This document shows positions 17,575 to 25,629 of a DNA stretch of 64,000 nt, piece after piece. This DNA comes from Actinomadura luzonensis (lineage in GTDB: Bacteria; Actinomycetota; Actinomycetes; Streptosporangiales; Streptosporangiaceae). Each line of letters opens with the position of its first letter. Positions within the stretch are counted from its first letter, which is position 1. The stretch spans positions 62,001 through 126,000 of the forward strand of contig NZ_JAKRKC020000002.1 in NCBI RefSeq assembly GCF_022664455.2. The letters run 5' to 3'. The notes below the pieces were generated by a model that had not been told where the DNA came from, did no database searches, and saw nothing but the letters and a program-made list of their open reading frames with translations. A program made the position numbers and the translations under genes.

Positions 17575-18966
17575 TTACAGCAGGGCGCTCATCCAGGACT
17601 CGATCTCGTCCGGGTGGCGGGGCAGCCCGGCCGACATCAGCGTGGCCCCGTCCGCGGTGACGACGAGGTCGTCCTCGATGCGGATGCCGAAGCCGCGCAG
17701 CTCCTCGGGCAGCGTCAGGTCGTCGGGCTGGAAGTACAGGCCCGGCTCGACGGTCAGCACGTGACCCTCCGCGAGCACGCCGTCCAGGTAGACCTCGGCG
17801 CGCGAGCGCGCGCAGTCGTGCACGTCCAGGCCGAGCATGTGGCCGCTGCTGCACAGGGTGTAGCGGCGGTGCAGGCCGGTCTCCATCAGCTCGTCGAGCG
17901 AGCCCTTCAGCAGGCCCCAGTCGCGCAGGCCCTCGGTGATGACCCGCATGGCGGCCTGGTGGAAGTCGCGGAAGCGGGCGCCGGGCCGCAGCGTGGCGAT
18001 GGCCGCGTCCTGGGCCTCGTGCACCAGCTCGTACGCCTGCCGCTGCGCCGGCGTGAACCGGCCGGACAGCGGCAGGGTGCGGGTCACGTCGGCGGTGTAG
18101 AGGGTGTCGGCCTCGACGCCCGCGTCCAGCAGCAGCAGGTCGCCGTCGCGCAGCGGGCCGTCGTTGCGGATCCAGTGCAGCACGCAGGCGTGCGCGCCGG
18201 CCGCCACGATGCTCTCGTAGCCGGTCGCGTTGCCCTCCAGCCGGGCCCGCAGCCCGAACACGCCCTCCAGGTACCGCTCGCCGCGCGGGTGGGCGAGCGC
18301 CCGCGGCAGGGCGCGCACGACGTCCTCGAAGCCGCGCGCGGTCGCGTCCACGGCGAACTGCAGCTCGCCGACCTCCCACTCGTCCTTGACCAGCCGCATC
18401 TCCGACAGGAACGTCTCCAGCTCGGCGTCCCCCTCGCCGCGCGGCACGCGGGCGTCGACGGACGGGTCCACGCCGCGCAGCACCCGGGCCGGGCGGTCCA
18501 GGTCGAGCGTGCGGATGTGGGCGCACTCGACCTGGTACAGCTCGGCCGCCTCGGCCAGGTCGGGGCGGCGGCCGGCCCAGAACTCGCCGTAGCGGCGGTC
18601 GCGGTAGAACTCCTGGCCCTCCTCGCGCGGCGAGCGGGGCCGCAGGTAGAGCACGCTCTCCCCGGACGGCTCGACCACCAGCACGTCGTCGGGCTCGCCC
18701 GCGCCCGTCAGGTACGCGTACGCGCTGTGCGGCCGGAAGCGGAAGTCGCAGTCGTTGCTGCGCGCCTTGAGCGTGCCCGCCGGGATCACCAGCCGCTCGC
18801 CGGGGAACCGCGCGGCCAGGGCGGCGCGGCGCTTGGCGGCCCAGGGCGCGACCGGCAGCGCCGTCACGTCGGTGCGCCGCGTGTCGGCCCAGCCCGTCCG
18901 CATGAACGCGGCCAGCTCGTCGGTGACGGGCAGGTCATGGCTTCCGATGTTCAGCGGCTCGGTCAT
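17575..18966 (-). CDS. pepP: Xaa-Pro aminopeptidase (peptidase M24)
   Basis: Removes N-terminal residues preceding proline. The 463-residue protein has an N-terminal aminopeptidase-P domain and a C-terminal pita-bread domain. The dinuclear metal ligands are recognisable: Asp in LLLLDAG, Asp in YTADVTR, His in SGHMLGLDVHD, Glu in TVEPGLY and Glu in IRIEDDL. Length and motif order fit actinobacterial PepP. It is transcribed alone, divergent from the CBS gene. Confidence 0.93.
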   Translation of the reverse strand: MTEPLNIGSHDLPVTDELAAFMRTGWADTRRTDVTALPVAPWAAKRRAALAARFPGERLVIPAGTLKARSNDCDFRFRPHSAYAYLTGAGEPDDVLVVEPSGESVLYLRPRSPREEGQEFYRDRRYGEFWAGRRPDLAEAAELYQVECAHIRTLDLDRPARVLRGVDPSVDARVPRGEGDAELETFLSEMRLVKDEWEVGELQFAVDATARGFEDVVRALPRALAHPRGERYLEGVFGLRARLEGNATGYESIVAAGAHACVLHWIRNDGPLRDGDLLLLDAGVEADTLYTADVTRTLPLSGRFTPAQRQAYELVHEAQDAAIATLRPGARFRDFHQAAMRVITEGLRDWGLLKGSLDELMETGLHRRYTLCSSGHMLGLDVHDCARSRAEVYLDGVLAEGHVLTVEPGLYFQPDDLTLPEELRGFGIRIEDDLVVTADGATLMSAGLPRHPDEIESWMSALL

Positions 18967-19112
18967 CTCACTGTGTCCCTGGTCAGGTGATGTTTCGGCA
19001 TATGAAGTGGAGTACGTCCGGCAAGCAGCCTACGGGACGGGTTGACGGGCTCCCCACCGGCTTGTTTGCCTGGTGCCTACACAGCGGAAGACCGAGGCAG
19101 AGGTGGTACCAC

Positions 19113-19541
19113 ATGCTCATCGGGACGATCCTGCGCGCCAAGGGCAGCCAAGTGACGACCGTGCCGCCGTCGGCGTCGGTCCGTGAGCTGCTCGCCCGGC
19201 TCGCCGAGCACAACATCGGGGCCGTGGTGGTCTCCACCGACGGCGTCGCCATCGAGGGCATCGTCTCCGAGCGCGACGTGGTGCGCCGGCTCAACGACCG
19301 CGGCGCGGGCGTGCTGGACGAGCCCGTCTCCGCGATCATGACCACCGACGTGCGCACGGCCGGCCCCGGCGAGAACGTGGACGAGCTGCGGCGCATCATG
19401 ACCAACGAGCGCTTCCGGCACATGCCGGTCGTCGAGAACGGCCGCCTGGCGGGCATCGTCAGCATCGGCGACGTGGTCAAGAGCGCCATCGAGGAGCTGG
19501 AGACGGAGAAGGCGTCGCTCGTGGACTACCTGCACCGTTGA
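19113..19541 (+). CDS. Tandem CBS-domain protein
   Basis: Small protein of 142 residues consisting of two CBS motifs (VPPSASVRELLARLAEHNIG and VRTAGPGENVDELRRIMTNE, each with the SERDVV or GDVVK turn). Such stand-alone pairs bind adenosine nucleotides and act as energy or stress sensors. ATG at 19113 was chosen because both CBS motifs begin just after it and GAGG lies upstream; the preceding reading frame is low-quality sequence. The partner protein is unknown. Confidence 0.85.
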   Translation: MLIGTILRAKGSQVTTVPPSASVRELLARLAEHNIGAVVVSTDGVAIEGIVSERDVVRRLNDRGAGVLDEPVSAIMTTDVRTAGPGENVDELRRIMTNERFRHMPVVENGRLAGIVSIGDVVKSAIEELETEKASLVDYLHR

Positions 19542-19566
19542 CAGGGGTGGGACGCTTGGGTCCGTG

Positions 19567-20160
19567 ATGTACGGGCCGCCGCCTCCTCCCGGATACCCAC
19601 CCGAATACCCGCGGGCGACCAGCAGCCCGCCGATCATCGTGCTCGTGGCCGGGCTCGCCGCGCTGCTGGGGTTCCTGCTGGGCGTCTTCGTGGGCTACGG
19701 CGCCACGGGCACCGACGACGCGACCGGAGCCGACGGCGACCCGGAGCCCCAGCTGACGGTGACCGTCGAGGACACCGGCCCGCCCCCCGACGACCCGCAG
19801 GCCACCACCAGCGCCCCCGCCGCGACCCCGCCCTCGGACACCCCGCCCGCTCCGGACGCCACCCCACCGGGGGCCACCGCCCCGGGGGCCACCGCGCCCG
19901 GGGCCACACAGCCCGCGGGGATCAACCCCGCCTCCCTCCGCACCCTGGTCGTCGGCAAGGACATCCAGCCCGGCACCTACCGCACCGCCGGCCCGACGGC
20001 GGGCTTCTCCATGTGCTTCTGGGCCCGCATGAGGAACGTCTCCGCCGCCCCCGCCGACGTCATCACCTCGGGCATGCCGACCGGCCCCGCGACCGTCACC
20101 ATCGAGCCCGCGGACAAGGCGTTCGCGACCGGCGGCTGCGCGGAGTGGACCCGGTCATGA
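19567..20160 (+). CDS. Proline-rich single-pass membrane protein
   Basis: Protein of 197 residues, not assignable to a named family. A Pro/Tyr-rich cytoplasmic N-terminus (YGPPPPPGYPPEYP) and one membrane helix (IIVLVAGLAALLGFLLGVFVG) precede an Asp- then Pro/Thr/Ala-rich linker with repeated GATAP units. The C-terminal domain of about 65 residues (DIQPGTYRTAGP, then paired Cys in MCFWAR and GGCAEW) looks like a small disulphide-bonded extracytoplasmic module. It lies 25 bp after the CBS gene. GTG at 19564 is an alternative start. Confidence 0.7.
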   Translation: MYGPPPPPGYPPEYPRATSSPPIIVLVAGLAALLGFLLGVFVGYGATGTDDATGADGDPEPQLTVTVEDTGPPPDDPQATTSAPAATPPSDTPPAPDATPPGATAPGATAPGATQPAGINPASLRTLVVGKDIQPGTYRTAGPTAGFSMCFWARMRNVSAAPADVITSGMPTGPATVTIEPADKAFATGGCAEWTRS

Positions 20161-20180
20161 TTCTTTCGTGCCCCGAAGTC

Positions 20181-20209
20181 TGGACAAAGGAGCAAGAACG
20201 CGCAATTCT
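20181..20209 (+). promoter_or_regulatory. Candidate promoter of the sugar operon
   Basis: TGGACA (20181-20186) and AATTCT (20204-20209) are separated by 17 bp. This would give a leader of about 200 nt before the pfkB-type gene. The -10 box is weak. Confidence 0.3.
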
Positions 20210-20370
20210 ATCCGCACACAGGAGGGAGGCACGTCCCAGCGTGCTGGCGTGACGTCCTACGGTTATGGGCCACGCCACTCCGGCGCCCCCCGGCACGGGC
20301 GCGACGCGGAGAGTGCGGAACAGCGCGCATCGCCACTTGTCCCGAACAACCACGTTCGCGAGGAGTGTCC

Positions 20371-20436
20371 GTGCGCCTCACCGCACCCGTACCCCCATCA
20401 GCCCTCCCGGCTCGGACGCCCCGTCATGGCGCCTGA
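20371..20436 (+). CDS. Possible 21-residue leader ORF overlapping the kinase start
   Basis: GTG at 20371 is preceded by AGGAG at 20361-20365 with ideal spacing, the best ribosome binding site in the leader. The frame reads VRLTAPVPPSALPARTPRHGA and stops within the first codons of the downstream kinase, in another frame. It could couple translation to the kinase ATG, or mark a start-region sequence error; the short length makes it tentative. Confidence 0.3.
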   Translation: MRLTAPVPPSALPARTPRHGA

Positions 20437-21352
20437 GTTCGACCTGCTCGTCGTCGGCGACGCCAACCCCGACGTCGTGCTCTCCGGCGCGCCCCGCCGC
20501 CTCGGCTACGGCCAGCGCGAGCAGCTCGTCTCCGGCGGCGACCTCGTCCTCGGCGGCTCCGGCGCGATCACCGCCTGCGGGGCCGCCCGGCTGGGTCTGC
20601 GGGTGGCGTTCGCCGGGCGGGTGGGCGACGACGCCGCCGGCCGGTTCGTGCTGGACGCCCTGTCCGCGCGCGGCGTGGACGTCACGCACTGCGTCGCCGG
20701 CCCCCGTCCCACGGCCATGACCGTGGTCCTGGCCGACGGCGCGGACCGGGCCATCCTCACCTCGCCCGGCTGCCTGCCCGACCTGACCGCGGCCGACGTG
20801 CCGCGCGGCCTGGCCCGGCACGTGCACGTCTCCTCCTACTTCCTGCAGCCGGCGCTCGCGGCCGGGCTGCCGGAGCTGCTGGCGGGGGAGCGGGAGCGGG
20901 GCGCGAGCACGTCCCTCGACACCAACGACGACCCCGCCGGCGCCTGGCAGGGCCTCGCCGGGGTGCTGCCCGAGGTGGACGTCTTCCTCCCCAACGCCGC
21001 CGAGGCCGTCGCCGTCGCCGCCCGCCTGCCGTCCCGCGCGCCGAACCCCCTGCCCCTGTCGGTCGAGGAGGCCGCGGCCCGGATCGGCGCCCTCGGCCCC
21101 GCCGTCGTCGTCAAGGACGGCGCCGCCGGCGCGCTCGCCTGGCGGGACGGCACGCTGACCCGGGTGCCGGCCGTCCCCCTGGAGCCGGTCGACACCGTCG
21201 GGGCCGGCGACAGCTTCAACGCGGGCCTGATCGCCGCCCGGCTGCGCGGGCTCGGCCTGCGCGAGTGCCTGCGCGTGGCGGTCGCCTGCGGATCACTGTC
21301 GACCCGGGCCGCCGGCGGCACCGCCGCCCAGCCCACCTGGAAGGAGCTATGA
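20426..21352 (+). CDS. PfkB-family carbohydrate kinase
   Basis: Ribokinase-like sugar kinase of 308 residues. It has the N-terminal GGSGAITACGAARLG glycine-rich motif and the C-terminal signature DTVGAGDSFNAGL with catalytic Asp. ATG at 20426 begins the conserved fold directly. It is the first gene of a five-gene operon in which every junction overlaps by 4 bp (ATGA). It probably phosphorylates the sugar released or imported by the downstream GH4 enzyme and ABC transporter; the sugar is unknown. Confidence 0.88.
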   Translation: MAPEFDLLVVGDANPDVVLSGAPRRLGYGQREQLVSGGDLVLGGSGAITACGAARLGLRVAFAGRVGDDAAGRFVLDALSARGVDVTHCVAGPRPTAMTVVLADGADRAILTSPGCLPDLTAADVPRGLARHVHVSSYFLQPALAAGLPELLAGERERGASTSLDTNDDPAGAWQGLAGVLPEVDVFLPNAAEAVAVAARLPSRAPNPLPLSVEEAAARIGALGPAVVVKDGAAGALAWRDGTLTRVPAVPLEPVDTVGAGDSFNAGLIAARLRGLGLRECLRVAVACGSLSTRAAGGTAAQPTWKEL

Positions 21353-22653
21353 AGATCGCCTTCATCGGCGCGGGCAGCGTCGAGTTCACCCAGGGCCTGC
21401 TGGCCGACCTGGTCGCCTTCCCCGATCTCGGGGAGTTCGAGGTCGCGCTGCACGACATCCACCCCGAGCGGCTGGAGACCGCCGAGGCCGCCGCCCGCGT
21501 CATCGCCGCCGGCCGCCCCGTCAAGATCTCCGCCTGCCCCGACCTGCGCCGCGCGCTGGAGGGCGCCGACTTCGCGATCAACATGATCCAGGTCGGCATG
21601 ATCGACGCCACCCGCGTCGACTTCGAGCTGCCCGCGCGCCACGGCCTGCGCCAGACCATCGCCGACACCATCGGCGTCGGCGGGATCTTCCGCGCCCTGC
21701 GGACGTTCCCCGCCCTCGACCGCATCGGGCACGCCATGGCCGAGCTGTGCCCCGACGCCTGGCTGCTCAACTACACCAACCCCATGGCCATGAACGTCTG
21801 GTACCTGGCCGCCGCCACCCCCGTCCGCAACGTGGTGGGCCTGTGCCACTCGATCCACTGGACCGCGCACGACCTGGCCGAGCTGGTCGGGGTGCCGTAC
21901 GAGGAGGTGTCCTACCTGGCGGCGGGGGTCAACCACCAGTCGTGGATGCTGCGCTTCGAGCACCGCGGCGAGAACCTCTACCCCCGCCTGGACGAGGCCG
22001 TCGCCCGCGACCCCGGCCTGGCCCGCCGGGTGCGCGTCGACATGTACCGCAGGCTCGGCTACTACCCGACCGAGACCAGCGAGCACTCCTCCGAGTACGT
22101 CCCCTGGTACCTGCACCACGACTCCGAGATCGAGCGCCTGCGCATCCCCGTCGGCGCCTACCTCGGCATCAGCGAGGAGAACGTCCGCCAGTACGAGGCC
22201 ACCCGCGACGCGCTCCGCGCGGGCCGGCCGATCACCGTGGAGGGCACGATGGAGTACGCCCCGCAGATCATCCACAGCATCGCCACCGGCGCGCCCCGCG
22301 TCGTCTACGGCAACCTCCCCAACACCGGCCTGATCACCAACCTGCCGGCCGGCGCCGTCGTCGAGGTGCCGTGCGCCGTGGACGCGCTCGGCGTGCGCCC
22401 GATGGCCGTCGGCGACCTGCCCCCGCAGTGCGCGGCGCTCAACCGCGCCTACGTCGGCGTCAACGAGCTGACCGTGCGCGCCGCGACCGAGGGCCGCCGC
22501 GACCACGTCAGGCACGCCATGATGGCCGACCCCAACACCGCCGCCACCCTCACCGTCGAGCGGATCGACGCCCTGTGCGAGGACCTGCTCGCCGCCCACG
22601 CCGGCCTGCTGCCGGAGTCGCTGCGGGAGTCACCGCGGAAGTCACCGCGATGA
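21349..22653 (+). CDS. Glycoside hydrolase family 4 enzyme (alpha-galactosidase/glucosidase type)
   Basis: NAD- and metal-dependent glycosidase of 434 residues. It begins with the Rossmann loop KIAFIGAGSVEF. LLNYTNPM and the metal-binding pair in GLCHSIH and GVNHQSW follow; the CHS motif is found in alpha-glucosidase/galactosidase members and not in 6-phospho-beta-glucosidases. The C-terminal tail ESLRESPRKSPR is a short repeat. It is cytoplasmic, so its substrate would arrive through the ABC importer encoded next. Confidence 0.88.
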   Translation: MKIAFIGAGSVEFTQGLLADLVAFPDLGEFEVALHDIHPERLETAEAAARVIAAGRPVKISACPDLRRALEGADFAINMIQVGMIDATRVDFELPARHGLRQTIADTIGVGGIFRALRTFPALDRIGHAMAELCPDAWLLNYTNPMAMNVWYLAAATPVRNVVGLCHSIHWTAHDLAELVGVPYEEVSYLAAGVNHQSWMLRFEHRGENLYPRLDEAVARDPGLARRVRVDMYRRLGYYPTETSEHSSEYVPWYLHHDSEIERLRIPVGAYLGISEENVRQYEATRDALRAGRPITVEGTMEYAPQIIHSIATGAPRVVYGNLPNTGLITNLPAGAVVEVPCAVDALGVRPMAVGDLPPQCAALNRAYVGVNELTVRAATEGRRDHVRHAMMADPNTAATLTVERIDALCEDLLAAHAGLLPESLRESPRKSPR

Positions 22654-23924
22654 GGGCGCGCGCCGGGACGGCGGCGCTCCTGCTCGCCGCCGGGCTGCTC
22701 ACCGCCTGCGGCGGGGGCGGCGGGGAGGCGGGCGGCCCGGTCGAGATCACCTGGTGGCACGGCCAGGTCGAGAACCAGGCCAAGGTCATCGAGGAGCTGG
22801 CCGCCGAGTACAACAAGGCCCATCCGGACGTGCGGATCGTCCCCGCCGTCGGCACCACCAACGTGGACGAGATGCTGCAGAAGGTGCAGGCCGTGCTGGC
22901 CGGCGGCAAGGCGCCCGACATCGCCTACATGTACGGCACGTGGTCGCCGGTCCTGGCCAAGACGCCCAAGGTCTACGACCTGACCGCCACGGTCAAGGCG
23001 CCCGGCTTCGGCTGGGACGACTTCTGGCCGTCCGAGCGGGCCGTCGCCGAGGTGAACGGCAAGGTCGTCGGCATCCCCGCCGTCGTGGACAACCTGGCCG
23101 TCATCTACAACAAGAAGCTGTTCGACGCGGTCGGCCTGTCCTACCCGGACAAGGACTGGACCTGGGACGACTTCCGCGCCGCGGCCAGGAGGCTCACCCG
23201 CGACGGCGTGTACGGCACCGCCTACCCCGTCACCGGCACCGAGGACACCGTCTGGCGCTTCTGGCCGCAGCTCTGGCAGCAGGGCGGCGACATCCTCTCC
23301 GCCGACGGCAGGAAGTCCGCCTTCAACACCCCGCAGGCGGTGCAGGCGCTCGACCTGTGGAGCGCCATGGCCCGCCAGGACAAGTCGGTCTACCTCGACC
23401 AGAACGGCGAGAAGTTCCTGCCCCTGTTCCAGAGCGGCAAGATCGGCATGGTCATCGCGGGCCCGTGGGCGCTGCTCGACATCATCGACCACAAGATCGA
23501 CTACGGCGTGCAGATCCTGCCCGGCCACAACGGCGACCACCAGACCATCGCCGGGCCGGACAACTGGGTCGTCCTCGACAACGGCGCCCGCCGCGCCCAG
23601 GCCGCCGCCGCCTTCCTGACCTGGCTCACCCGCCCCGAGCAGGACGCCCGCTGGACGCTCGGCCTCGGCAACCTGCCGATCCGCAAGGCCACCACCGCGC
23701 TGCCCGCCTACCGCGAGTTCACCGAGGACTTCCCCGAGATCGACGTCTTCACCGCCAACCTGGACAACGCCACCAAGGCCAGGCCGCAGCTCCCGGCGTA
23801 CCCGGAGCTGTCGGAGAAGGTCGGCAACGCCATCGCCCAGGCCCTGGTCGGCGGCACCCCCGCGCAGCAGGTGCTCACCAAGGCCGCCGCCGAGGCCGAC
23901 AAGGTGCTGGAGCGCTCGCGATGA
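22650..23924 (+). CDS. Sugar ABC transporter substrate-binding lipoprotein
   Basis: Family 1 extracellular solute-binding protein, 424 residues. The signal ends in the lipobox LLTAC (cysteine 20) and a Gly linker. The mature part starts EITWWHGQ and shows the family segments KAPDIAYMYG, VVGIPAVVDN and GKIGMVIAGPWAL. Start and stop overlap the neighbouring genes by 4 bp each. It delivers an oligosaccharide to the two permeases that follow. Confidence 0.92.
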   Translation: MRARAGTAALLLAAGLLTACGGGGGEAGGPVEITWWHGQVENQAKVIEELAAEYNKAHPDVRIVPAVGTTNVDEMLQKVQAVLAGGKAPDIAYMYGTWSPVLAKTPKVYDLTATVKAPGFGWDDFWPSERAVAEVNGKVVGIPAVVDNLAVIYNKKLFDAVGLSYPDKDWTWDDFRAAARRLTRDGVYGTAYPVTGTEDTVWRFWPQLWQQGGDILSADGRKSAFNTPQAVQALDLWSAMARQDKSVYLDQNGEKFLPLFQSGKIGMVIAGPWALLDIIDHKIDYGVQILPGHNGDHQTIAGPDNWVVLDNGARRAQAAAAFLTWLTRPEQDARWTLGLGNLPIRKATTALPAYREFTEDFPEIDVFTANLDNATKARPQLPAYPELSEKVGNAIAQALVGGTPAQQVLTKAAAEADKVLERSR

Positions 23925-24820
23925 CCGCCGTCGCGGCGGGAGCCGGGGCCCACCGGGCGCGCCGCGCCCGGTGGCTCCCCCAGCTCACCGGATGGGGCTT
24001 CGTCCTGCCCGCCACGCTCGTCGTCGTCGGGCTCAGCGTCTTCCCCGCCGTCTGGGCGCTGCTGCTGTCGCTCCAGGACGGCGACCTGCTCACCGGCGGC
24101 TCCTACGTCGGCCTGCGCAACTACGCCGACCTGCTGGGCGACGCCGAACTGGCGGCCGCCGCCGGGCACACCCTGCTCTACACCGTGCTGTTCGTGCCCG
24201 GCTCGGTCGCGCTCGGGCTGCTCCTGGCCCTCGCGCTCAACCTGCGCATCCGGCTCATCGGCTTCTACCGCACCTGCTTCTTCGTCCCGTACGTCGTCTC
24301 GGCCGCGGCCACCGGCATCCTCGCCAACTTCGTCTTCGACCCCGACTTCGGCATCGTCAACGCCGCGCTCAAGACCCTCGGCCTGGCCCCGATGGGCTTC
24401 CTCCAGGACCCCGGCCAGGCCATGATCACCCTGGTCGCGATCTCGATCTGGGGCGGCGTCGGCATGCCCGCCGTCGTCTACCTCGCCGCGCTCCAGGACA
24501 TCCCGCGCGAGCTGGTCGAGGCCGCCCGGGTGGACGGCGGCGCCGGCCGGCACGTGCTGCGCCACGTCGTGCTGCCCCAGCTCAGGCCCGCCACCGTCTT
24601 CCTGGTGATCTGGCAGACGATCACCGCGCTGCAACTGTTCGACCTCGTCTACACCACGACCAAGGGCCAGCCGCTCGACTCCACCACGACCGTCGTGTTC
24701 TACCTCTACCGGCAGGCGTTCCAGCTCTTCCACTCCGGCTACGGCACCGCCATCGCCTACGTCCTGTTCCTCGCCACCCTCGCGGTGTCGGGCGCCGTCC
24801 TGTGGAGGAGCGCGCGATGA
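23921..24820 (+). CDS. Sugar ABC transporter permease (MalF type)
   Basis: Six-helix permease of 299 residues with the EAA loop ELVEAARVDGGAGRHVLRHV that couples to the ATPase. It overlaps both neighbours by 4 bp. No ATPase gene follows, so a shared MsiK-type ATPase, as used by many actinomycete sugar importers, is the likely energy source. Confidence 0.92.
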   Translation: MTAVAAGAGAHRARRARWLPQLTGWGFVLPATLVVVGLSVFPAVWALLLSLQDGDLLTGGSYVGLRNYADLLGDAELAAAAGHTLLYTVLFVPGSVALGLLLALALNLRIRLIGFYRTCFFVPYVVSAAATGILANFVFDPDFGIVNAALKTLGLAPMGFLQDPGQAMITLVAISIWGGVGMPAVVYLAALQDIPRELVEAARVDGGAGRHVLRHVVLPQLRPATVFLVIWQTITALQLFDLVYTTTKGQPLDSTTTVVFYLYRQAFQLFHSGYGTAIAYVLFLATLAVSGAVLWRSAR

Positions 24821-25629
24821 GATACCGGCACCTGGCCCACCTCGTCCTCATGCCCGCCGCGCTGCTGTTCGTGGCGCCGCTGGTGTGGATGGTGCTCACC
24901 GCGTTCATGCCGGACGCCGACATCAACAGCTACCCGCCGAAGCTCTGGCCCGAGCACCCCACCCTGGACGGCTTCCGGCGCATCTTCGCCGAGGACGACT
25001 ACCCGCGCTGGCTGGCCAACACCGTGCTCGTCGCCGCCGCGGCCGTGCTCGGCCACGTCGTGCTGTGCTCCCTGGCCGGCTACGGCTTCGCCCGGCTGCG
25101 CTTCCGCGGGCGGGCGCTCGCCTTCGGCGCGGTCATGGCCACCATCATGGTGCCCACCCAGGTGCTGATGATCCCGACGTTCCTGCTGTTCAAGAACCTC
25201 GGCCTCATCGACACGCTGGGCGCGGCCATCGTCCCGTGGCTGGCCTCCGCGTTCGGCGTGTTCCTCATGCGGCAGTTCTTCCTGTCGCTGCCGCGCGAGC
25301 TGGAGGAGGCCGCCACCATCGACGGCTGCTCCCGGGTCGGGGTGTTCGTCCGGGTGGTGCTGCCGCTGGCCCGGCCGGCGCTGGCCACGCTCGTCGTCTT
25401 CACGCTGCTCGGCGCCTGGAACGACCTCATCTGGCCGCTGATCGCCATCTCCTCCGAGGACAGCTACACCCTCCAGCTCGGCCTGGCCACCTTCGCCGGG
25501 GCCCGGCACACCGAGTGGTCGGCCCTCATGGCCGGCAACGTCGTGGCCGTGCTGCCGCTGGTGGCGGCGTTCGTGCTGGCCCAGCGGCACTTCGTGGCCA
25601 CGATGAGCTTCAGCGGGCTCAAGGGCTGA
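24817..25629 (+). CDS. Sugar ABC transporter permease (MalG type)
   Basis: Second permease, 270 residues, with the EAA motif ELEEAATIDGCSRVGVFVRV and the typical C-terminal ALMAGNVVAVLP region, ending FSGLKG as many MalG-type proteins do. It closes the sugar operon and overlaps the convergent STAND gene by 11 bp. Confidence 0.92.
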   Translation: MRYRHLAHLVLMPAALLFVAPLVWMVLTAFMPDADINSYPPKLWPEHPTLDGFRRIFAEDDYPRWLANTVLVAAAAVLGHVVLCSLAGYGFARLRFRGRALAFGAVMATIMVPTQVLMIPTFLLFKNLGLIDTLGAAIVPWLASAFGVFLMRQFFLSLPRELEEAATIDGCSRVGVFVRVVLPLARPALATLVVFTLLGAWNDLIWPLIAISSEDSYTLQLGLATFAGARHTEWSALMAGNVVAVLPLVAAFVLAQRHFVATMSFSGLKG

